Origin: Muscardinus avellanarius
Taxonomy: Eukaryota; Chordata; Mammalia; Rodentia; Gliridae
Direction of reading: 5' to 3'
Assembly (NCBI GenBank): GCA_963383645.1
Contig: OY726571.1
Coordinates: 20,201,599 to 20,265,598 of the forward strand
DNA length: 64,000 bases
The notes beneath the pieces are model-generated. The model searched no databases. It worked only from the letters and a program-made list of their open reading frames with translations, and was not told the DNA's origin. A program made the position numbers and the translations under genes. This document shows positions 44,556 to 56,589 of this stretch, piece by piece; position 1 is the first letter of the stretch, and every line of letters begins with the position of its first letter.

Positions 44556-45003
44556 AATAAATAAATAAGTATATAAATAAATAAATTAATTAAATAAAAA
44601 GGACTATAGGTGTCACAGTGGTAGAATGCCCCTGGGTGAGATGTAACACAGTTGTAGAATGTTCCAGTACCCCCCCACACACACACTCAATTAAAATGTC
44701 AGATTAGTATCATATTGTGTTACAGTGACTGCCAAAATGACTGCTAAATACAAAACAAAACTATATCTGCCGTGTTTTAATTTTATAGCAGAGATTAAGA
44801 TTCTTAACTAATACAAAGTATAAAGCAATGTTACTCTGATGACCAGTGTCTGAGGCCCACAAGTTCCCCTGTCGGGGCACACTGCCTTTTTCAAAGGAAG
44901 TGAGAACAAATGTTCCCTGTAAGTTTCAAGTCTTGACCCTTGAACTCCAACCCTGCCTCTGTCAGAATCTTGCTCTCCTTGAGACTGCATGCCATCAGTC
45001 TCC

Positions 45004-45520
45004 ATGAGACAGCAGGAGCAGGCTCCATCATCTTCTTGCCATAAGCCTTCATGAGAAAGCAGGAGCAGGCTCCATCATCTTCCTGCCATCAGCCTCCGTG
45101 AGAAAGCAGGAGCAGGCTCCATCATCTTTTTGCCATCAGCCTCCATGAGACAGCAGGAGCAGGCTCCATCATCTTCTTGCCATAAGCCTTCATGAGAAAG
45201 CAGGAGCAGGCTCCATCATCTTTTTGCCATCAGCCTCCATGAGACAGCAGGAGCAGGCTCCATCATCTTCTTGCCATAAGCCTTCATGAGAAAGCAGGAG
45301 CAGGCTCCATCATCTTCCTGCCATCAGCCTCCGTGAGAAAGCAGGAGCAGGCTCCATCATCTTCTTGCCATCAGCCTCCATGAGACAGCAGAAGCAGGCT
45401 CCATCATCTTCTTGCCATAAGCCTTCATGAGAAAGCAGGAGCAGGCTCCATCATCTTCTTGCCATCAGCCTCCATGAGAAAGCAGGTGAAGGCTCCGTCA
45501 TTGTCTTATGAAGCTAGTGT
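45004..45520. repeat. 47-bp minisatellite with higher-order structure
   Basis: The landmark (A/G)TGAGA(C/A)AGCAGGAGC occurs at 45004, 45051, 45098, 45145, 45192, 45239, 45286, 45333, 45380, 45427 and 45474, an exact 47-bp period. Units 1-5 and 6-10 follow the same order of variants, so the array has a 235-bp super-period. Unit 11 degenerates after AGGTGAAGGCTCC. It lies in an intron and has no consistent ORF because 47 is not a multiple of three. Confidence 0.97.
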
Positions 45521-46739
45521 AACATCTAGATAATAGTGATGACATTCATTAACTTACTCTTTACACAAATTGTTAAAGTCTCCATTGGATGTGCTAAGAG
45601 GTTTCTCAGTAGCTGGGGATTGCAGACCTTCAAAAGCTTATATATTATTTGGAAGAGAGAGAAAACAATGCACTAAAGGTTTTTGTACCAGGCAGCAACA
45701 TATGCTAGAAAGATCAGTAGACGGAGAAATAATGCTGAGTGGTGATGGTGGTGTTTTGTACAGCAAAGGAGAGACCGTGCAACAATGGATGAAGTGAGGA
45801 TACCTGGGTGCAGAGTGTTGTACAAGCAAATATCCAGCATGAGGCAGGTTCTTGTACTATGAGGAATTCTATTAATCAGAAAGCCCTAAGACATCTCCTA
45901 AAATCCATGCAGAGTTCAGCAGGCAAACATTGGTTACAAAACTTACAAGAGTAATTTGGACTAATGGCTTTTAGCAATCTGGCTTACAAAAATAAATAAA
46001 TAAATAAATAAAGGAGCATATTACCCATTCTGCATGAAGCTTAGCTATCATCTGTAGCTATATGTAGTTAGTACCTAAATACTAAGGACAATATTGTGAT
46101 GCTGGGTTGTGAGATAAGGAAAAATATATATTATGGCTTAATTTGTATTACTTGGCAGTAAACTTGACAGTAAACTTAAGTAGATAAAAAGAATGTGTTA
46201 CTGATGGAAGGAAAAGAATTCGCAGTATTAAAGTATTACAGATTGACAACAAAATTGGTGAAGCTCCAGATGACTTGCATTTGCCTCTTAGGTTGTACGA
46301 GATTGTGCTGTAGTTCTGAAGTTGGTAATATCATAAGGCTCAGCCTAACTCGTGTGTTCATGCTCAGCAATGTGTGGCAAAGCGCTGACCCCCTTTTTGG
46401 TGAATATTTAGACCCAATTTTTTTTTAATTGGACCCACTGTCCTTTATTGCTCTATGTGTGCGGCTAGAAAATGTCACATATCAAAAGCTTTGGGTGGGA
46501 AGAATGTCCTTGGTATTTTGGTAGAAGTGATGTTGAGGCTTGATCCTTTTTTAGATTACTTAAGGATATAAAGTAAGAAAAAAAAAACATATGCCGACAC
46601 TCCCTCTGTACTATTCTCCTGCATGCCAAAGGATTAGCTACGATTCACCTCTTGAAGTCATTCATTAATTTTTTTTTACTGTATGTTCATTTATACGACT
46701 AGATCAAACAGTTATAAGCTTTGATAAATATTTTCCCAG

Positions 46740-46984
46740 AGCTAGCTGCAGTGGCTCATGCCTTTGATCCCAATACCTGGAAGGCTGAGACAAGGATGAT
46801 TGCCAGTGTGAGGACGGCCACAGCAATTTAAGGAGATGCACACCAACTTAGTAAGACAGTGTTTCAAATTTCAAATTAATTAATTAAAAACTAATTAAAC
46901 AACTAATTAATTCAAAAGGCTAAGGGTGTAGGTTGGAGGTAGAATGCTCCTAGGTTCAATCGCCAATACCAAAAAAAAAAAAAG
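46740..46984 (+). mobile_element. B1-dID SINE, diverged
   Basis: GCTAGCTGCAGTGGCTCATG, GAAGGCTGAGACAAGGATG, a linker of TTAATTAA-type repeats, GGGTGTAGGTTGGAGGTAG and GGTTCAATCGCCAATACC plus poly(A). Confidence 0.85.
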
Positions 46985-49900
46985 AAAAGTCTAAGAAATT
47001 ATATTTTTCATTCACATTACTATTAAAACACTTTATGATATTTTCAGAGAATAATGCAAAAATTAATAGTTTTAGTAAAATCATGTTAATAACTTACATA
47101 TCATTGTAGGTACAGATAATCAAAAGACAAATATCTACCTGAAAGGGAGTATTGTACTCATTATACTATAAGTATTGACCTTTAAGCATACATCTTTGTA
47201 CAAGCAGAAGAAAAGGCAGTTTGGCTCTCTCTTTTGTAATTTCTTCTATTATTACTGTCCTGATACTTTAATAGGAAAAAATCACAAAATAATTTATAAG
47301 TAATATCTAATAAAATATTTGTATTAGGAGATGATTTTCATCATTTTTAAATTTTAATTATTATTTAAATAGTGCATAACTCTCTTTGCTGATGGTCAAT
47401 AACAAAAACAAGGTTTTGGAACACTGAAATCAATAGCATTCAATTAAAAAATGTTTATACTGTTTTTCTCTATACACTATTCTTCAACTGTACTGTCACA
47501 CTTTCATATTAAATTTGAAGCTGTCCGGGTAGTAGAGAGAAGGCATTCTGACTTCTCCTAAATATAGCCCGCTCCCTAGGCATGATCCCGTTCAGGCTGT
47601 AATCATTCTTCCTCGGTCAAATGGGTCTATAAACAATGGGTGCAAGCTGGTATAGAGACTTCTTTCTAAACTGGAATAGGGGTATGTGTTCATGTATGCA
47701 TGTCTTGACAGTAGTTTTAGTATTTCCAAATGCTATTAGCAAATTACATGAAATCTCTCATGGAAACTTCTATTTCTATTGGCTCAAAGGTAAATCAGTG
47801 CTTACGCAAATTACATATTTCTAAAATTTACAAAAATTAAAAACTAAAACTTTCAAAGTCTTCTCATCAATAGTAACACAAATGCTTTAAACATTCACTT
47901 TTCTTAATTTAAATAACTGGTAAAAGAGACTACTACTGCTTAAAGAAAGGAAGGGTTTTAGAGTCAGCATTTAGTATAATACAACATACATTGTGATTTT
48001 ATTTAGATTTTTTTCTAAGCTGATATATGTGTACTGACCAACTTAGCATTAAGCATCTACTGAATATTTAGAATTATAAAATAATAGATTTTCTGTAACC
48101 TAATTAAATCACTCTGAAGATGAATTCAACAGTAATTATATTTTTAATAAACCAGCTTAAAAATAATTTCTAAGATCTTTTAGAAACTTAAAATTTTATA
48201 CTTAGGTTACATTAACTTAATTAGTGGGTATTCCCTAATTGATATCTAACCCAGTATCTAGATGATTTCTACAAAAGATAAAATACTAAAGCATGCTTTT
48301 AAATTTATATACTTTTTGCCTCTTGTTTTTATGACTTAGAGTAGTTTATATACTTGAGTCTGTTAATAAACATGCTCACTCTTTTCACACTAGAAAGATA
48401 TACTATAAAGAAGCATATGGCTATAAAAACTATAAAATGTATGTTCATAAATTCTGTTAATCTACTGTAAAATGCTGATGCATAACACTTTATAATTATC
48501 CACCTCATAGTTTCCTCTATAAAATAAAAAACTACTATAATTAAAAACTCTGTATGTGTATATGACTCTTCTAGAAAAATTAGCTTTATAGAAAAGATAT
48601 GCAAAATATTATTTTGTTAAAATACAACTTCATCCTAAAATAAAACATCTAATTTTTCCAAAATGTATGAGATAAAGAAACCTAAAGAAATTTTGAAAAT
48701 TATGAGATTTACAAAAAACATTATTTGTCTTGGCCAATGATTCCAATGATTGTTAGTATTTAAATGGTTTATAAGTATAATCTTTAAAAAATAGTATCAA
48801 TTACTATCCTGATGCAAAACTAAAATTTGATTGCTCTCTCTCTCTCTCTCTCTCTGTTGAAATGACAATTGTTTTTTCTTATATTTTTGGTCTGCTATTA
48901 ATACAAGATTGCCAAGTGGATTTTTCTTTGTCTTCTGTACAATATGCTTAAAAGGCAAACATTTTATATCAGAATATTTTCCTGTCTTTCATGATTTCAC
49001 TGTCTTTAATGATTAAAAATAAAAATGTGCAAATTTTGCTGTTATATTAAGAATATAATATCCAAAACTGTACTCTGGGGTTTATAAGAAAGATATTGGA
49101 GTCCAAATCGGGAATGAGAAAAATATGATAAAGTCAAATGTAAGAGAGCTCATGCTACTCTCAAACAGGGTGACCTCTGTGTTAGAAGGCAGTAAGGGGA
49201 TGCAATATAACAAGATAAAATTATAAGCAATGTATCAATAAACAAAACAGAAATAAATGTATGTGTCCTCTAAAATAGAATATCTAGCACAAAAAGCGAA
49301 CAATTATAAAAATGCTAGAAGGACCTGATTGAATATAATTAAAATGGAAAGCAAAACTCTCCCTTTCTCAGAATGAAACAGGTAAGAAGACACAACTTAT
49401 GATATATTCTTTTATATTTATTGTGTTGAAGGTTGTTCTCTAAATTTCTGGCTAAAATTCTCTACTAATAAAGGAAATACAAATTAAATTTAAGATGAAA
49501 TATAATATCATCCTGGCAAGAATGGAAAAAGTAAAAGGAATGGTAATATTTTTTGCTTGTGGGGATGGAGGTAAAAGTTAATTTTGGACCTGACTGTCAG
49601 AAATATGAACTGTCTTAAGCCTTTTACAAAACAGACTAGCAACACCTATTATCATTTGTAGTTTAAAATGCATGCACATTTTGACTTCCGGGGCTTGGAA
49701 TCTTTCTCATGAAAATAAGAGCACACAGATTGATTACAGCATTAATTTTCATGGGGAAAATAATGGCTGCTGTACACAATCATTCCTAGGGCACTGAATG
49801 ATCAGTTTAATTATAATATAGCCACACAGTGCAGTACACTGATAACTTCTCTGCTCCACTCATTCTCCTCTTCCATCAATTTGTTTCAAATGCCTTTTTT

Positions 49901-50069
49901 CCCTGCAAAATACTAAGGGGATGCTGGGAAAGAATAGTAGTGTTCTGATTTTTGTTCAATACCTAAGGAAAGGATAAAACATTAAAAGATGTGTTTTGCT
50001 CTAAGCAAGTCCTGAGATATAAACGCTAATCTCAAAGACAATAGCGCGGATCAAGTGTAGAAATCTTAC

Positions 50070-50189
50070 TGCTTCTCTCTGGCCTCAGCAGCGCTTTTGC
50101 TTTCTTGTTTTGACTCCCACTTTCATGAAGGGCCTTGAACCAGTCCCGCAATCTATTCGCCACTTCCCGGAATTCCAGGTCACTGCAGG
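50070..50189 (-). CDS. SPOCK3: SPOCK3 coding exon: start of the EC module and basic linker
   Basis: The 120-bp exon (40 codon equivalents) lies between an acceptor reading TTCTCAG and a donor reading GTAAG. It starts with the last two bases of a codon and ends with the first base of the next (phase 1 at both ends). The translation begins CSDLEFREVANRLRDWF, the amphipathic first helix that opens the SPARC/testican extracellular calcium-binding module. It continues through FKALHESGSQ into a basic linker with NKKAKALL and RPERS. The split codon completes to Arg when joined to the next exon, giving ...RPERSR-FDTS. There are no stops or frameshifts. The upstream partner exon (Kazal region) is not in the window. 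The exon is isolated by a 13.25-kb intron on its downstream side and at least 13.8 kb on the other. Confidence 0.93.
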
Positions 50190-50537
50190 CTGAGAACAAA
50201 GAAAAACAACACAGTCTTTAATCCTCACTTGCCAGGGTGCCAATCCTATTTCCCAAATTGTTTCAGTAACCACTGAAAGCTTAACAGTGACCAAAATTGT
50301 AACACAAAGACTCATTATAGGTCAGGTGTTTTTTTTTAATGATATAACTAAATATACTATATATATATGCTTCAAACATAACAAGGTAAAATATAAAAAT
50401 AACATTTTATTAACTGTAGGAATAGTTTTAGTTCAGTTTGCTTCTACCCCTCATAGAAATGAAATACTTGGTTGAGGATTCTTCTTATTAACATACAAGT
50501 TGAGTCTTAATATTTTTGTAAGTGTGTATGATCCTGG

Positions 50538-50725
50538 GGATGTAACCCAGGGGCCTCTACCTCGGGGCTATACCCCCAACCTATTTTATATTATATTTTG
50601 ATACAGGGTCTCACTAAGTTGCTGAGAGCCTCACTAAGTACCTGAAGCTGGCTTCAAACCTGTACGATCCTCCTGTCTCAGCCTCCCAAGCACTGGGATT
50701 ACAAGCTTGCACTACCACGCCTAGT
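50538..50725 (-). mobile_element. B1-dID SINE, antisense
   Basis: GGATGTAACCCAGGGGCC, GGGTCTCACTAAGTTGCTG, GGCTTCAAACCTGTACG and GCACTACCACGCCTAG. It lies about 350 bp upstream of the SPOCK3 exon at 50070-50189. Confidence 0.9.
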
Positions 50726-50769
50726 GGGTTATCTGAGAAAATGAAGGTTTATAAATTCAAAATGAAGGC

Positions 50770-50840
50770 CTCCACCATCTTGTTCTCCATTAAGATGTAT
50801 GACTACAATGCGCCAATAACAAATTTAAAAAAAAAATGAA
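50770..50840 (+). mobile_element. L1-like 3' tail
   Basis: CCACCATCTTGTTCTCCATT and GACTACAATGCGCCAATAAC with an A-rich end: a short 5'-truncated insertion that carries only the shared tail. Confidence 0.65.
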
Positions 50841-50847
50841 AGCCCAT

Positions 50848-51050
50848 TCTGGTGGCCCACTCAGGTATTTCCCATACTTGGGAGGCTGAGACAGGAGGAT
50901 AGCAAGTATGAGGACAGCCTTAGCAAACTAGTGAGACTCAGCAAACTAGCAAGATCCTGTCTCAAAGACATAAAATAAAATAGGCTGAGGGTATAGCTCA
51001 GAGATAGAATATCCCTGGCTTCAATCCATACTACCACCACCGCCCCAAAC
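50848..51050 (+). mobile_element. B1-dID SINE
   Basis: CTGGTGGCCCACTCAGGTAT, GGCTGAGACAGGAGGATAGC, GGCTGAGGGTATAGCTCAG and GGCTTCAATCCATACTACC. Two copies of a (G)CAAACTAG(T/C) piece indicate a small internal duplication. Confidence 0.85.
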
Positions 51051-51979
51051 ACACAAAATTAAAATGAATATTGTACATTTACTATTGGCCATTCCTATTG
51101 TAATATGTTAGGATTTAAAATGCCTTATTAGAATACTAAATATATATTGGAATGCACTAATTACTAACCATATGCTGTTTCGGTTTACTTAGTCTAATAT
51201 ATTTTCAAGCAGAAAAGACAGCATATTATTTGACATTAGTAAAAGCTCAAATATTTAAGAAAATAACATGGTTTTAATCATAAAAACTGAGTACTAGCAA
51301 ATTTTGGCATCTGGAACTAAAGTTAGGTTTATCTTTTTAAAATAATAATTATTTACCAATAATTATATTAAGATATTTTATACAATAAGCTATATCAAAA
51401 CATAATATATATGACTAATGCTAAAATATGATATATATATTCAAGATTTGCTATTAAAATATTTTGAAAATATTAGAAAAACCCTTGTTTGATTTGTTTA
51501 AGGGACATTGTTACTGCAGATCTATGTCCTGTTCCTGTTGCAAATATGCAGTTTCCTCAATATTTATTTTCGTTAGCATACTAATATATATCCTGTTCAT
51601 TTTGTTAAACATAATTTATGAAATATTAGAGCATGTTGTATCATATTTAATAAATTACCTTCTAATATAATATGTAGATTATGTAACATAACATAGCATA
51701 ATGAAATAGAATCGAATCTAAAACAATTAAGATAATTTTTAGCTCGTAAATAAAATTCTAGATTAAATAGTTATCGAATACCCAGTATATAGGAGGACCC
51801 AGATTAGCAAATTACTGACATTTCCCAATACTGAGGTAAACAACAACAAAATCTTACAAAATTCCTTGAAGAAAGGTTAACAGAAAATTTTATTTACCAA
51901 TATTAAAGAATGAAAATGCTTTTAAGTTTTTCAATAACATAGTGTCCTGCATGATGACTCTCTTTAAATTACTTCATAT

Positions 51980-52031
<52 letters not shown>

Positions 52032-52062
52032 TCCTTCCTTCCTTCCTTCCTTCCTTCCTTCC
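51980..52062. repeat. (TTTC)n(TTCC)n microsatellite
   Basis: About 13 CTTT units run into about 8 CCTT units. A (TG)n follows at 52084-52111. Confidence 0.97.
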
Positions 52063-52111
52063 ATCTCTCTCTCTCTTTTTGCTGTGTGTGTGTGTGTGTG
52101 TGTGTGTGTGT

Positions 52112-52282
52112 TGCACAGAAGATTGAACCCAGGGGCATTCTACCTCTGAGCTATATCCCCGGCCCTATTTCTTTTTTAAACAGGGCATTACTAAATTGTT
52201 GAAGCTGGCTGCTAACCTGTAATCTTCCCAACTCAGCCTTCCAAGTACTGAGATTAAAAATGTATGCCACCACACCTAGATG
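52112..52282 (-). mobile_element. B1-dID SINE, antisense
   Basis: GAAGATTGAACCCAGGGGC, CTCTGAGCTATATCCCCGGCC and ATGTATGCCACCACACCTAG. Confidence 0.85.
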
Positions 52283-52316
52283 ACCTTCATATTTTTTACC
52301 AAGAACCTATATACAG

Positions 52317-52531
52317 CTGGGCATAGTGGCACACACTTGTAATCCCCACATTCAGGAGGCTGAGACAGGAGGATCACAGTTTGTGGACAGCCTCAGCTAT
52401 TTAGGGAGTCCCTTTGCAACTCAGTAAGACCCAGTTTCAAAATAATGAATAAAAATAGGGCTGGCGGTGGAGCTTAGAGGCAGAATACACCTGCGTTTCA
52501 TCCCTAGTAACTGAAAAAAAAATACAAAAAA
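52317..52531 (+). mobile_element. B1-dID SINE
   Basis: GCTGGGCATAGTGGCACACA, GGACAGCCTCAGCTATTTAG, GGCTGGCGGTGGAGCTTAGAG and CATCCCTAGTAACTG. Confidence 0.92.
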
Positions 52532-52642
52532 CAACCTATATACAAAACAATCAGGTGGCACAGTAAGCTAATAGGAGAATATCACTCTTAATCACAGTAC
52601 TGTGTACAATTAAAAGGAGAAATAAAAAAGAGTTAAAATTTG

Positions 52643-52838
52643 CCGGGTGTGGTGGCGCACACTTGTAATCCCCACACTTGGGAGGTGGAGACAGGAGGAT
52701 CACGCAGGTTCGAAGCCAGCTGCGCTGGCTTTAGAGACCCTGTTTCCAAATAAAAATATATTAAAAAAATAGGTCTGGGAGTGTAGCCCAGAGGTAGAAG
52801 GGCTTCCAGGAACCACAGTACCACACAAAAAAAAAAAA
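52643..52838 (+). mobile_element. Type II SINE with target-site duplication
   Basis: GCCGGGTGTGGTGGCGCACA, CAGGTTCGAAGCCAGCTGCG, TCTGGGAGTGTAGCCCAGAG and poly(A). AGTTAAAAT flanks both ends (52632 and 52839). Confidence 0.94.
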
Positions 52839-53347
52839 AGTTAAAATGTAAAGATATTAAAACAAAATAAAAAAAAATTAATGTACAATTCCCAAAACAC
52901 TAATCACCCATATAATCTTGTTCTGGACGATGTAATACAGCAGGGAAAAAAAATCAAGAAAGAGAATGACTGAAAGATATAAAATAAAAAGTGGAGGGGC
53001 TAGAGCCTGTCTAGGGAGATGATAAAAGGGAATCTAGGCTTTTTGCAGTGTGCTAAGTGGAGAGGCAGAAGCTAATAGGTCAGAAAATTCCTGACCTCGG
53101 ACAAAGCAATGTTCAGAATGTATCTTTTCATCCAGATCAAACAATAAGCTGTAGTAAATTCAAAGTAAATGTCACTTTAGTTGATGACTCACAGTCTCTG
53201 ATGCTGAATGATAAATTAATAAGTAGATGCTATTAATAGAATGCTTCCACTCAGCCTGTTATCTCCATATAAACCAATCTCTTGGCAGGGAATTTCTGTT
53301 TTCCATAAATAAGAATGTAGAAAAAAATGAAAGTCTACATATGGAAG

Positions 53348-53351
<4 letters not shown>

Positions 53352-53382
<31 letters not shown>
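53352..53382. repeat. (CA)n microsatellite
   Basis: About 15 CA units followed by TATATGTA-type sequence. Confidence 0.95.
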
Positions 53383-53386
<4 letters not shown>

Positions 53387-53596
53387 GTTTATGGATATTA
53401 TATATGTATATATGTATGTTTGTATGCTTATATATGCATCAGATATCTCTGCAAGGGTGATAGATGAAGCTGATAACACTTCTCCACTTGGGGAGCTTGG
53501 GGTAGAGGGAGAAGTGGAGTAAGGAGTCAAGTCTTAGTTTTTTCACTCATCCCTTTTTCCCTTGAATAAACATTACAAAAGAACTTTAAAACATAT

Positions 53597-53880
53597 GTCC
53601 CTTCTCTTTCTGTGTAATATGCCCAAACTGGGGAGCATCGAGGATACCAGACTCCAGATAATGGAGGGGAAATCTCAGCAAGGTTAGAAGGGAAGGATAG
53701 GAGAGGGTGAAGGCTGAAGTTGATTCATGGAGGAGCTACATCTGAATATGTGTAAAAGCACGAATGTAGCATGGTCAACCTGGACACTCATTGTTGGGAA
53801 GGGGGAAGGGAAGGGGGGAGGGGACCAAGCACAATTTAAATGTATACCATTTATTTTCAATAAAAAATTAAATTAATAAA
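53597..53880 (+). repeat. Dispersed repeat of unknown family, copy B
   Basis: It has the same blocks as 42880-43200 (TATGTCCCTTCTC, TAATATGCCCAAACTGG, GACTCCAGATAATGGAG, GCATGGTCAACCTGG) and ends in a TTCAATAAAAAATT tail. Clear substitutions and small gaps separate the two copies. Confidence 0.75.
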
Positions 53881-54994
53881 AGACATGAACCTACTAATAA
53901 AAAGAAATTTAACACTTCTGAAAATAGCTACAAATCATCTGATACTTATTTATATAAAAGAGAATAAATGCATTTGCTTATAAAAACTTAAAATAACACC
54001 AAAAGCAAGCACAAGAGACTGGCACATTGTCATTTCTGCAATAGCAATTGGGTAGTGGGTATGCAGGGGCACAGGATACTTTTTAGTATATGCACATTTA
54101 TACTTTTAAAAGTTAAAACATAACATATGACCTAGCTTAAACAACATTTAACAAGTAAATTTAGGTTCTTTTTCCGTCTTATACTGCTTTAACAAATCAT
54201 ACCTAGCAAAGAGCAAAGTTCTATCCAATACCATGTATTTGCTGGAGAAAGAAACACAATGTTTGTTGAACAGATTGCCAAAAATTATTTTATTATGCTT
54301 TAAATTTTGAATTTAGTCACATAGGACTTATCATATGTATATGTTTAGTAGGATAATTGTGAAATTGAATGATTCTTGAAGTTAAGTAATTTCTAAGAGG
54401 AGTGACAGTATTTAGTATGTATGTGTAATGGAACAGTTATGAAATCACATGGACTTTTAAATGAATTTATAATTTAAGGTAATGGCATTTTAAATAATTT
54501 ACCCAAACATGAGACTCGATATACTTGTGAAAAAAACCCATAACTTCAATTTCAATAGGTCATGCATGTATTGTAATGTAATATTTTAAAAAGTAAGAAT
54601 CCTTTGGTAATACTTAAAATATCAGTGATAGTGGTGAGTGCAATTGTACTTTGATTAAGTACCTTACATATATCAACAAGCTTACTCCTTATAACATTAA
54701 TATTAGAAAATTGGATGTGGAGAAATGAAGAATGTTCCTCACACCAGACAGGTGAGTGGCAAAACCAACTTCTAAACCAGGGGGTAGACTTCCAAATGAA
54801 TTCCAGGTCTTAATCAGTATAGAAAATCATCCCAGAAGTCTCAAAGGAATTTAATAGGTAGCAAATGCCAATTGAGAAGAAAAAGGCAACACTGCTCCAG
54901 TTAAACTTGTGAGCTTCTTTTTCATTAAGTGATGATTACAAGGATTTGATCTGATCACTTATGCAGAGATGTGTGATGTTAGCAAAACCCATTT

Positions 54995-55209
54995 ATAAAA
55001 GACAATATAGCCAGGCATAGTGGCGCACGCTTGTAATACCCGCGCTTGGGAGGCAGAGACAGGAGGATCACGCAGGTTCAAAGCCAGCTGCGCTGGCATA
55101 AGAGACCCAGTTTCAAAAATATAAATTAGGTCTGGGATTGTAGCCCGGAGGTAGAAGGGCTTCCAGGAACCCCAGTACCACCGAAAAAAATAAATAAAAG
55201 ACAATATAG
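54995..55209 (+). mobile_element. Type II SINE with perfect 16-bp target-site duplication
   Basis: The body is at 55011-55193 (GGCATAGTGGCGCACGC, GGTTCAAAGCCAGC, TCTGGGATTGTAGCCCGGAG). It is flanked by ATAAAAGACAATATAG at 54995-55010 and 55194-55209. Confidence 0.96.
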
Positions 55210-55399
55210 ACTCTATATGGTATAATTGTATCTCCTTAAATTTAAGGGGATCATCAGTCTTCAAGTCCAATGTTTAGTACCAATTGAAATAGATCACAGA
55301 GATCATACTGAGCAATGAACGCCAGTGCCTGCTATCACATATTCCACAACCACTCACAAGGGCTCATTTAAAAAATCACTCAGTAAGATAGATTTCATT

Positions 55400-55624
55400 A
55401 GCCGGTCGTGGTGACCCACGCTTGTAATCCCAGCATTTAGGAGGCTAAGACCTGAGGATCGCACGTTTGCGGCCAGCCTCAGCAACTACTTAGTGAGGCC
55501 CTTTGCAATTCAGTGAGCCCCTGTTTCAAAATAAAGAATAAAAAATAGGCTGGGTGAGTAGCTTGGAGGTAGAATGCCCCTGGGTTCCATCTCCAGTAGT
55601 ACCAAAAAAAAAAAAAAAAAAAAA
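55400..55624 (+). mobile_element. B1-dID SINE
   Basis: GCCGGTCGTGGTGACCCACG, GCCAGCCTCAGCAACTACTT, GGCTGGGTGAGTAGCTTGG and poly(A). Confidence 0.92.
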
Positions 55625-56039
55625 GATAGAGTTCACTCTTTTATTAATTTATTTTTTAGAAAGACTACAATACTGTCATTGATGTTGTTGTTATTGTTAT
55701 TATTATTTGCAAATCAAGAGTAAATCTGTCTTTAGCAGGTACACACACATATGGAGCTTATACAAAATTGAAGCAAAATATTTAAAAGGTAACACTTCAC
55801 TGACTCTCAAACAGTTTGTTGCATATAAACCAGTCCAGTTCCTGCTAAAATCCATCAGATCTCCTCCATAGATTTTTGACAACCATCAATGATGTATCAT
55901 TCTATCTTAGAAACAGTCAATTAATACACTTTCTTCTTATTTTCTAACAGGTCTACTACACAAATTTCTTTTTCTAGAAATAATATAATGCACTTATAGT
56001 GCATGAAATAATTCTTAATGAGGTTTCACATTTGATTTT

Positions 56040-56165
56040 AATATCAAGCCTGGAAGGTTATGGAAGGGATTATTATCTTTATTTTTAATAGCTACAGAAG
56101 CACAGAAGTTAAATGACTGCCCCAGATTTCCTAGCCAGTAGTGAATTATAATAGTGATTGGTACT
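56040..56165 (+). mobile_element. MIR SINE remnant
   Basis: GGGATTATTATCTTTATTTTT, CACAGAAGTTAAATGACTGCC and TTTCCTAGCCAGTAGTGAAT follow the MIR core pattern. Confidence 0.5.
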
Positions 56166-56589
56166 CATTAGTCTAATTATATTTGTAGTGAGGAATGAAT
56201 AGAAGAAATAACAAATTTTACTAACATTATATAGATGATTATAATTTGAAATTGCATAGATAAAAAACTGGGTTTCAATCCAAGGTTCTTTAGTTGTTCC
56301 AAATTATTAATTAGAATATATTGTCAAAGCAAACAACAAATGAAAAGAGAAGAATTGATGGAAATTTTAGAAGGTATATATTTAATTATTTATTTTACAT
56401 ATACATTTTTGGTGAGATAAAACATATAATAAAAGTGGTAGGGATGAAGACAAAATAGGTCTAGAATATAGAATAAAAATAAGGAAGAAAGATCAGAAGC
56501 ACCATAAAAGAAAAGACCCATGGAGGATTGCCTAAGAATGCTAATATATGACAGAAAAGTTTGTTTATCTTTGTCTTTGTTATTGCTGA

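Larger units (their letters stand above)
36820..50069 (-). other. SPOCK3 intron
   Basis: A 13.25-kb intron that carries an L1 ORF2-region fragment (38560-39985), many SINEs, a dispersed repeat of unknown family (42880-43200), a SINE cluster at 43.7-44.6 kb and a 47-bp minisatellite (45004-45520). From 46990 to 50069 it is AT-rich with only short simple repeats (for example (CT)n at 48835-48855). Confidence 0.88.

Noticed and set aside
45004..45520. CRISPR-like array because of regular 47-bp spacing
   Set aside because: There are no unique spacers: the whole unit repeats. It is a tandem minisatellite in a mammalian intron.
50085..50315. 76-codon open frame over the SPOCK3 exon in another frame
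   Set aside because: The true frame is set by phase agreement with the EF-hand exon; this frame is a shadow.
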